Shown here piece after piece: positions 58,170-64,000 of a stretch of DNA of 64,000 nt. The position numbers were made by a program, and so were the translations under genes. Source of the DNA: Synergistales bacterium (GTDB lineage: Bacteria > Synergistota > Synergistia > Synergistales > Aminithiophilaceae); assembly GCA_018433595.1 (NCBI GenBank), contig JAHDQY010000032.1, positions 1 through 64,000 on the forward strand. The letters are read 5' to 3'. The notes beneath the pieces are model-generated. The model saw only the letters and a list, made by a program, of their open reading frames with translations, did no database searches and had not been told where the DNA came from. Every line of letters begins with the position of its first letter. Position 1 is the first letter of the stretch.

Positions 58170-61133
58170 ATGAAGTACCGAGCGCAGTTTCTGGGTGACC
58201 CCGCCTTTTTCGCGGACCACGAAGAAATCCCCTTTCCCTTTCTGAAGGCCCGAATTCTGGCTCTCCTCCTGGTGGAGGAGGGCGCCATGCATCGTGACCG
58301 CATCGGCTCCCTCCTCTGGGGAGACAAGACGACCGAGGCGGCCCGGCGGAACCTGAGCAACGCCCTCAGTTCGATCCGCAACCTGACGCCCATTTTCATC
58401 TCCAGCGGGCGATCGATCGGGGTGGACCCGAAAATCAAGGTGGCCAGGGACGTCGATCTGCTTCGCGAGATGGACAGCCTCTCCTGGGAGGAGATGGAGC
58501 GGCTTTTTCATCCCTATCTCAACCTGCCCGAGCTCGACGACTGGCCCGTCTTCGACGAGTGGCTCCAGGAACGCCGCGAAAGCTACCGCAAGCTTCTTGT
58601 CGAAGGCCTTCGCAACCGGGCCGGCTTGAAGCTTCACGGGGGGACCGACGAGTCTTTCCAGGATGGGGTCCGCTGTTTCGAGAAGCTGGCCGAACTGGAG
58701 CCCTACGACGAGGATATCAACGGAGAGCTGGCGCGGCTTTACATCAAGGCCGACCGCAAGGTCGACGCCGTCCGGGTGGCCCGGGCCTTCTCCCGCCGGA
58801 TCGAAGAGGATCTGGGCATCGCGTCGGCCCTGGAGGAGATCACCCCTTCTGCGAAGCGTTCCCACAAGGTCAAGGGATCGATGATCCGAAAGCATCTCGC
58901 CGAAGACAACCCTCTTCTCCGCAACGAGGAGGTCCTGAAGCTTCTCGAATTCTTCTGCTGCCCCGATGGTGAAGGCCAGTCGTTGTGCGGTTTCATCTGG
59001 GGTGAAGAGGGGATCGGCAAGGGAGCTCTCATCAAGGAGGTGACGACGCGGCTCGGCAAGAACGGCTGGACCTGCCTTCCCGTCCGGTGCTACCAGGAGG
59101 AGATGGCCCGCCCCATGGCCCCCTTCCTTCATCTCCTGCGCAGGCTCGGCTGCTCCCTCCCCCAGGAGGAGGGGAGCCTCTCGCCCACGGAGCTGAGCTA
59201 CTTCCGCGTCGCCGAACTGGTTCTGGAGCACCTCGCTTCCGAGGATCCGAAGGAGCAGCGGCTCCTTTTTGTCGAAAATCTCCAGTGGATGGATAACGCC
59301 TCCTGGATGATCCTCGAATCGATCCTCTGGAACGAATCGGTACCCCGTAAGCTGCTCATCTCGGGCTATGAGGAGGTCCGCCCGACCTTCATGCTCCGGA
59401 CCGAAATCGCCGGAGAGCCTATCGAGACGCTGGAAATCCGCCTCGAACGGTTCAACCTGGAGCAGACCTCTCAGATCTGCCGGCGCCTGCGCCCCGAATT
59501 GGCCTGGACGGAGCAGCGTCTCGCCGAAATCTACAGCCAGACCCAGGGCAACCCCTTCTTCATCAGTCAGGTGCTGACGCCGATCCAGGAAATGGAGACG
59601 ACGGAGCAGGAGGAGGACGCCTCGACGCCTCGCCGGCTCTATCCGAACCTCTACACGGCCCGGATCCAGCTGCTCGACGACGAAGACCGGCTTTTCCTGG
59701 AAGGCCTGGCGGTTCTCCCCGTTCCGGCGGCACTCTCACAGATTACGGCCCTTCTCGACCTCTCTCCTCTTTCCGTCTCGTCCATGCTCGATCGGATCCA
59801 GCTTCAGGGCCTGATACGGGAGCATCCCGACGAGGAAGGCGAAGTCCTCTACTACTTCACTCACCCCAAGATCAGGGAGGCCCTCCTGGAGGGCATGTCG
59901 CCCACCCGGCAGGCCGCCCTGATCGACAAGGGCATCGCCGTTCTCGAAAGGCTGCTTCAGGAGGGACGGGAAAGCCGCCTCCGCTTCGCCAACCTGGCCG
60001 CCTTGTGTCGCGAAGGAGGGTTTCACGACCGAGAGCTTTATTGGCGTCTTCGGGAGCTGAAGCTTCACTTCAAGGTCGCTCACGAAGTCTTCCCCTCCCT
60101 GAGCGATCAGGAGTTGGCGCTCTGCGTTCCCGTCGCGGAAGACACGGGCTACACGGCATACTCCATCACCGAAATGCGCTCGCTTCTGGACAAGCAGATC
60201 CGCCGTCTCGGCCGCGATTCCGAGCGATCCGCCCTGGAGCGGGAACTTCTTGTTCTCGAAGGGGGCTATCTCTGGTGGAGCGGCCACTATGACGATGCCG
60301 ACCAGCTGCTGAGGGAGGCCTATCGCAGAGCCCGAAAGAAAGGGGCGGCCGAACAGGCCGAAGCCCTCCTGCAGCTCTGTTATCTCGCCATTCAGACCGA
60401 CGACGCGGCCAGGCTCTTCCCCTGCGCCCGCGAGATGTACCGCCTCTGCCTGGCTCATCGGCTTTACGTGCCCCTGGGCGGTGCCATGCGCTTTCTCGCC
60501 ATCGCCCAGATCATGGAGGGCCGCCTTGATGCGGCTTCGCGGCTGCTCCAGATGTCGACGAAACTTTTCGAAAAACTGGAGGAGGAGGGGCCGGGCTACA
60601 CCCTGCCTCTCATCGCCGCCGAACACTTCCGAGGCGATCTGGCCATGGCCCGCGACGATGTCGAGAGCGCCCTTGCCCTCTACCGTCGCTGCGTCCAGAT
60701 GGGCGAATCCCTCGGCATTCACCGCGGCATGGGCCTCTCCCTGGCCAAGGCCGGTTACTGCCTCTGCCATCTCGACCGGTTCGACGAGGCCGAAGAGACC
60801 CTTCGCCGTCTCGAGGCCTTCTACCTCCTTCTGAACTCCGAGCGGGACGGAGGACTCCAGGGAGGCGGCATCGCCTTCAGCCTCATGGGGCTCGTGGCGG
60901 GGCTCAAGGGAGATTGGGACAGAAGCCGGAAGCACTTCGCCCTTGCGGAAAAGCTTGTCACCCAGACTCAGCGACCCACCTGGGGGGCCATCCTCTGCTG
61001 GGCCAAGGCCGAGCTGGTCCGGCGGGGAATCGCCATCCCCGGGGATTTCGCTTCCTCCATCCTTATCGAGGGAGAGGAGCGCTACCGGGAGAAGATGCAT
61101 CAGATGGGTTCCAAGGTCGGCTGGATTCACTGA
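58170..61133 (+). CDS. Large SARP/BTAD-type transcriptional regulator with ATPase and TPR-like repeats
   Basis: The 987-residue protein has an N-terminal OmpR-like winged helix (about 1-95; FPFLKARILALLLVEEG, RRNLSNALSSIRNL), and a bacterial transcriptional activation domain (about 100-220; WLQERRESYRKLLVEGL, LAELEPYDEDINGELARLYI). An AAA/STAND-like ATPase domain follows (about 245-500) with P-loop GEEGIGKGAL at 278-287 and LFVENLQWMD as Walker B. The P-loop has Gly-Ala where GKT/S is usual, so nucleotide hydrolysis may be weak. The C-terminal half (about 560-987) is helical TPR-like repeats. Relatives are activators of metabolism in AfsR/MalT-like style. ATG 58170 follows TGGAGGGTGG. It is 131 bp after ridA behind a terminator, so it is a separate unit; target unknown. 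Confidence 0.82.
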   Translation: MKYRAQFLGDPAFFADHEEIPFPFLKARILALLLVEEGAMHRDRIGSLLWGDKTTEAARRNLSNALSSIRNLTPIFISSGRSIGVDPKIKVARDVDLLREMDSLSWEEMERLFHPYLNLPELDDWPVFDEWLQERRESYRKLLVEGLRNRAGLKLHGGTDESFQDGVRCFEKLAELEPYDEDINGELARLYIKADRKVDAVRVARAFSRRIEEDLGIASALEEITPSAKRSHKVKGSMIRKHLAEDNPLLRNEEVLKLLEFFCCPDGEGQSLCGFIWGEEGIGKGALIKEVTTRLGKNGWTCLPVRCYQEEMARPMAPFLHLLRRLGCSLPQEEGSLSPTELSYFRVAELVLEHLASEDPKEQRLLFVENLQWMDNASWMILESILWNESVPRKLLISGYEEVRPTFMLRTEIAGEPIETLEIRLERFNLEQTSQICRRLRPELAWTEQRLAEIYSQTQGNPFFISQVLTPIQEMETTEQEEDASTPRRLYPNLYTARIQLLDDEDRLFLEGLAVLPVPAALSQITALLDLSPLSVSSMLDRIQLQGLIREHPDEEGEVLYYFTHPKIREALLEGMSPTRQAALIDKGIAVLERLLQEGRESRLRFANLAALCREGGFHDRELYWRLRELKLHFKVAHEVFPSLSDQELALCVPVAEDTGYTAYSITEMRSLLDKQIRRLGRDSERSALERELLVLEGGYLWWSGHYDDADQLLREAYRRARKKGAAEQAEALLQLCYLAIQTDDAARLFPCAREMYRLCLAHRLYVPLGGAMRFLAIAQIMEGRLDAASRLLQMSTKLFEKLEEEGPGYTLPLIAAEHFRGDLAMARDDVESALALYRRCVQMGESLGIHRGMGLSLAKAGYCLCHLDRFDEAEETLRRLEAFYLLLNSERDGGLQGGGIAFSLMGLVAGLKGDWDRSRKHFALAEKLVTQTQRPTWGAILCWAKAELVRRGIAIPGDFASSILIEGEERYREKMHQMGSKVGWIH

Positions 61134-61162
61134 TCACCGGCCCGGCCTGAACAGCTCTTCCA

Positions 61163-61192
61163 TCAGGGGCCCCTCTCCGGAGGGGCCCCTGA
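61163..61192 (+). terminator. Hairpin after the SARP-type regulator
   Basis: A perfect 13-bp stem (TCAGGGGCCCCTC/GAGGGGCCCCTGA) with a TCCG loop, 29 bp after the stop; only a short U-poor tail follows. Confidence 0.7.
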
Positions 61193-61876
61193 CTTGTCGA
61201 GATTTTCCGGTGACGGCGGAAGAAGCGCCCTTGTTCCGCAGACTTTAACTCAACCCGAGGGTTTTATGAGAATCAATTTAAAGTGAGGCTCATTGTGCAA
61301 AAGCAGGCCTTTTTGTCGCGCTTTTTTGACCATGGTGGCACCTCCAGAATAGAGCATAGATGATTTGCTCTTTTCCGTGTCCACCGATTTGGGGGAACAT
61401 CATCCTTTTTCTGATTTTCCCCCGTTCCCTTGGTCGTGGAAACCTGACGCGATAATCCGCTGATCCATGAGACCGGCTGTTGAGGTCGGTCAGCGGACAA
61501 GAAGGGCGGCAGGCCCCATTTCGCGCATGCCGCGATCGGCTCCCGTTTCATTAAGGAGGTGATTCTCCTGCCGGCGTGGTCTTGGAAAAACAAAGGAACG
61601 TTGCATGTCGAAATGTAAAACAGACTTCATAGTGCAAAAAGACAGCCTTGCCGACGGTATTTTTTTCAGTTTTTTTGCAGACAAAAAAGAGTCTTTTTGG
61701 CAAATTTTGCCCTCATTGCATAGTCTTTGGTTAAGTTTTACTGGATAGGGGAGGGAAGCGAAGGCCTTCCGGGCGAAACGACAACTGACTTAATGAAGTT
61801 CGATGACGGCCTCGGAGACGATGTCAGATTTTCTGAAGGCGTCGCGATGACGGATGAGGAAAGAGGTTCTGTTTCT
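61193..61876. other. 684-bp AT-rich region without a confident gene; two imperfect repeats and an operator-like palindrome
   Basis: Base composition is clearly more AT-rich than the neighbours. Two related segments, at about 61289-61312 and 61626-61650, share TCATNGTGCAAAA followed by CAG-x-C-x-T and T-rich sequence. Read in frame from GTG 61283 or ATG 61605 both give -IVQK- followed by Phe/Leu-rich residues (26 and 47 codons, the latter ending at 61748 with AAAGGA before its ATG). A 13-nt palindrome GGCAAATTTTGCC lies at 61699-61711, 166 bp before the aminotransferase start. A 106-codon minus-strand frame (61273-61593) looks spurious. Confidence 0.45.
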
Positions 61877-63067
61877 ATGGTGACAAAAATTGGTTTTCCC
61901 AACAGTCGCATGGCGAATATTCCTCTTGCCGGCGGGATTCGGGAAATTCTGGGCCTTGCCGAAGAGCTTGAGCGTCAGGGGCGCTCCATCGTCCACATGG
62001 AGATCGGCCGCCCCGATTTCGATTCCCCCCTGAAGGCCAAGGAGCGGGCCAAGGCTGCTCTCGACGCCGGCAACGTCCACTACACTGATATGGCCGGCGA
62101 TCGCGATCTGCGCCTGGCCATCGCCGAGAAGTACGGCCGCGAGCAGGGTCTCGCCGTCGACGCCGACAGGCAGGTCCTCGTCACCGTCGGTGCCATGGAG
62201 GCCATCCTGGTGGCCCTGCTGACCCTGCTGGAGCCGGGCGACGAGGTCATTGTCCCCGCTCCCTTCTTTCCGGCCTATTCGGATCAGATCGCCCTGGCCG
62301 GGGCCAGGCAGGTCACCGTCCCCTGCCCCATGGAAAAGGGCTTCCGCCTCCAGGTGGAGGATCTCCGCGAGGCCGTCACCGACAGGACGCGCCTCATTCT
62401 TCTCAACTCGCCCAACAACCCCTCCGGCGCCGTCCTCGCCGAAGAGGACCTGGCGGCCATCGCCGAGCTGGCCTGCGAAAAGGATCTGTGGGTCCTCTCC
62501 GACGAGTGTTACGAGAAGTTTCTCTACGACGGCGTCCACCGGACCATCGCCGCCCTGCCGGGCATGGCCGAACGGACCGTCATCGCCTCCAGCGCCTCCA
62601 AGACCTGGTCCATGACGGGCTGGCGCGTCGGCTGGCTCGTCATGCCGAAAGAGATGACGCCTTATGCCGTCAAGTGCCATCAGAACGTGACCTCCTGCGC
62701 CGCCTCCTTCGCCCAGGCCGGAGTGGCCCTGGCTCTGCGCGAGGCCGACGACGATGTGGCCTCAATGATCGCCGAGTACCGCCGGCGGAGAGACCTTGTC
62801 GTGAGCTGCCTGAAGGAGACGCCGGGCATCGAGTCCGTCGTCCCCGAAGGGGCCTTCTACGCCTTTCCCAATATCGAAAGGCTGGGCATGCCTGCCCTCG
62901 ATTTCTGCATGCACCTTCTGCGCGAGAAGGGCGTCTCCGTCGTTCCCGGCGATGTCTTCGGCTCACCCGGCTTCGTGCGCATCGCCTACTGCCGCTCCTG
63001 CGGCGAGATCGAAGAGGGGATGAGGCGTATCCAGGAAGCGGTTCGGGAGCTGATGGCCCGATCATGA
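61877..63067 (+). CDS. PLP-dependent aminotransferase, class I (AspC-like)
   Basis: The 396-residue fold-type I aminotransferase has ANIPLAGGIREILGLAEEL, HMEIGRPDFDSPL, NSPNNPSGAVL, SDECYEKFLYDG and the PLP lysine in SSASKTWSMTGWRVGW. The C-terminal VRIAYCRSCGEIEEGM carries the substrate-carboxylate Arg. It belongs to the broad aspartate/alanine/aromatic group; the substrate is unknown. ATG 61877 is chosen because it gives a family-typical N-terminus and has AAAGAGG ten bases ahead; ATG 61847 (ten residues longer) is possible. It precedes the second ETF pair by 31 bp, so its 2-oxo acid product may feed an ETF-linked step. Confidence 0.9.
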   Translation: MVTKIGFPNSRMANIPLAGGIREILGLAEELERQGRSIVHMEIGRPDFDSPLKAKERAKAALDAGNVHYTDMAGDRDLRLAIAEKYGREQGLAVDADRQVLVTVGAMEAILVALLTLLEPGDEVIVPAPFFPAYSDQIALAGARQVTVPCPMEKGFRLQVEDLREAVTDRTRLILLNSPNNPSGAVLAEEDLAAIAELACEKDLWVLSDECYEKFLYDGVHRTIAALPGMAERTVIASSASKTWSMTGWRVGWLVMPKEMTPYAVKCHQNVTSCAASFAQAGVALALREADDDVASMIAEYRRRRDLVVSCLKETPGIESVVPEGAFYAFPNIERLGMPALDFCMHLLREKGVSVVPGDVFGSPGFVRIAYCRSCGEIEEGMRRIQEAVRELMARS

Positions 63068-63098
63068 ATTTTTCATCTGGCGACGGGGAGATGAGACG

Positions 63099-63905
63099 AT
63101 GAGAATAGCTGTAATGATCAAACAGGTGCCGGCGACGGACACCGTCAAGATCGACCCCGAGAAGGGGACGATGATCCGCGAGGGGCTGGAGATGGAGATC
63201 AACCCCCTCGACCTTCACGCCCTGGAGGCCGCCGTGACCTGGCGGGACCGCCTCGGCGGCGATTCGGAGGTCGTCGCCTTCTCCATGGGGCCGCCCAGCG
63301 CCGTCAAGGCCATCCGCAGCGCCCTCGCCTTCGGTTGCGACCGGGGATTTCTGATCTCCGACCGTCTTTTCGGGGGATCGGACACCCTGGCGACGGCAAG
63401 AACTCTGGCTGCGGCCCTCAACCGCGAGGGGCCCTTCGATGTCGTCCTCTGCGGCGAGCGGGCCACCGACGGCGAAACGGGCCAGGTCGGCCCGGCCTTG
63501 GGACACTTGCTGGGCGCTTCTGTCCTGACCTATGTTAACGAAATTCTCGAGCTTGGAGAGGGAGATGTCGTCGTGAGGCGGGCCGTGGAAGGAGGCTCCC
63601 AGGTGATCCGGGCCGAACTCCCGGTTCAGATGAGCGTCGTCAAGGAGCTCAATCGCCCCCGCCTGCTGACTTTGAGGAGCAGACAGAGTGTCCGTGAAAG
63701 GGTGATTCCCTGTCTTTCTGCCGCTGACTTGGATCTCCCGGGAGAGTGGTGCGGGTTGAAGGGATCGCCGACCCAGGTCGTATCCGTCACCTATCCGGAG
63801 CTTGCCCGTTCTTGCGAGATGATCCACGTCGGGGCCGACCTGGAGAAGGCTGTGGCAAGAGTGGCGGGGATTCTGATGAAAGAGGTTGCCTGTGATGAAA
63901 AGTGA
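63099..63905 (+). CDS. Electron transfer flavoprotein beta subunit (second copy)
   Basis: The 268-residue protein begins MRIAVMIKQVPATDTVKIDP. It has INPLDLHALEAAV, CGERATDGETGQVGPALG and VKELNRPRLLTLRS, the ETF-beta pattern. It is similar to but clearly distinct from the copy at 26161-26964, which it resembles most at the N-terminus (KIDPEKGTMIREGL versus KMDPEKGTMIRDGV). It lies between an aminotransferase and ETF alpha, so its partner dehydrogenase should be encoded just beyond the window. ATG 63099 is preceded by GGGGAGATGAG. Confidence 0.93.
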   Translation: MRIAVMIKQVPATDTVKIDPEKGTMIREGLEMEINPLDLHALEAAVTWRDRLGGDSEVVAFSMGPPSAVKAIRSALAFGCDRGFLISDRLFGGSDTLATARTLAAALNREGPFDVVLCGERATDGETGQVGPALGHLLGASVLTYVNEILELGEGDVVVRRAVEGGSQVIRAELPVQMSVVKELNRPRLLTLRSRQSVRERVIPCLSAADLDLPGEWCGLKGSPTQVVSVTYPELARSCEMIHVGADLEKAVARVAGILMKEVACDEK

Positions 63906-64000
63906 GCTGACGAAAGGAGTCTGGACTCTGGCGGAGATTCGCGAGGGCCGCGTTCATGAAACCTCTTGGGAGCTTCTCGCCTGGGGGCGCAGTCTTGCCG
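63895..64000 (+). CDS. Electron transfer flavoprotein alpha subunit, 5' part only
   Basis: The first 35 codons run to the window edge. GVWTLAEIREGRVHETSWE then LLAWGRSLA matches the first strand and helix of ETF alpha (compare VFVVAEVRRGRL and SKARELA of the copy at 25142-26164). ATG 63895 lies 11 bp inside the ETF-beta gene, so the two are translationally coupled. The gene is cut by the window end. Confidence 0.85.
   Translation, partial: MKSELTKGVWTLAEIREGRVHETSWELLAWGRSLA

Noticed and set aside
61273-61593. 106-codon minus-strand frame
   Set aside because: No ribosome site, low-complexity product, and it crosses one of the imperfect repeats; not supported as a gene.
61693-61712. Sigma-54-type promoter (TGGCAAATTTTGC)
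   Set aside because: The GG and GC dinucleotides are two bases too close for a -24/-12 promoter; the sequence is better described as a 13-nt palindrome.
1-64000. tRNA, rRNA, CRISPR arrays, insertion sequences and prophage genes
   Set aside because: Reading through found no cloverleaf/TPsiC-like segments, no direct-repeat/spacer arrays, and no transposase or integrase motifs; I cannot exclude a divergent small RNA.

Overview
The window is a compact, G+C-rich bacterial chromosome segment (visibly close to two-thirds G+C; estimated by eye, not computed). Its gene content suggests an anaerobe that lives on peptides and amino acids: two peptide importers with peptidases, tryptophanase beside an amino-acid:Na+ symporter, several aminotransferases, two electron-transfer-flavoprotein (ETF) gene sets and a B12-dependent microcompartment. 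This profile fits the Synergistota best, but that placement is inference; no rRNA or phylogenetic marker is present.

Layout. 1-7332 (+): distal part of a Pdu-type bacterial microcompartment operon: end of a shell protein, EutJ-like chaperone, unknown protein, EutS/PduU-like and EutN-like shell parts, PduO, PduP, PduS, PduT and a glycerol/diol facilitator. The signature enzyme lies upstream of the window; PduO plus PduS imply it uses adenosylcobalamin. 7879-16059 (+): oligopeptide ABC transporter (D, F, A, B, C) with an N-acyl-D-amino-acid deacylase and a class-I amidotransferase-type peptidase, after a long structured leader. 16220-23536: peptidase T, MATE exporter, nitroreductase, a small membrane protein, KAS III-like enzyme, Fe-type alcohol dehydrogenase, M23 peptidase and a YdcZ-type membrane protein. 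23725-26964 (-): lactate dehydrogenase/EtfAB operon, divergent from a GntR regulator, an aminotransferase and a TRAP transporter (27191-32088, +). 32194-36416 (-): four-gene trehalose operon holding both TreT and OtsAB routes. 36699-44976 (-): aminotransferase; OPT transporter with two peptidases; an AT-rich PucR regulator behind an MFS gene.

45210-54067 (+): methionine operon metX-metW-metY-metH-metF plus two further genes, preceded by a 29-codon leader peptide carrying two Met-Met-Met-Cys-type runs and an intrinsic terminator. This is a textbook-shaped, ribosome-mediated attenuator for methionine. 54500-58038: tryptophanase (-) diverges from an NSS-family symporter (+) followed by RidA. Both divergent leaders carry 11-12 NAG triplets at mostly 2-3 nt spacing, the layout of binding sites for TRAP, the tryptophan-sensing RNA-binding protein. 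58170-61133: a 987-residue SARP/BTAD-type regulator. 61877-64000: aminotransferase, ETF beta and the start of ETF alpha.

The two leader-level regulatory candidates (methionine attenuator at 45210-45462; NAG-triplet arrays at 55892-56174) are the most novel material here. Other points of note are a 73-nt perfect inverted repeat at 32113-32185, a likely CTG start codon for otsB, and the compositionally foreign pucR gene.
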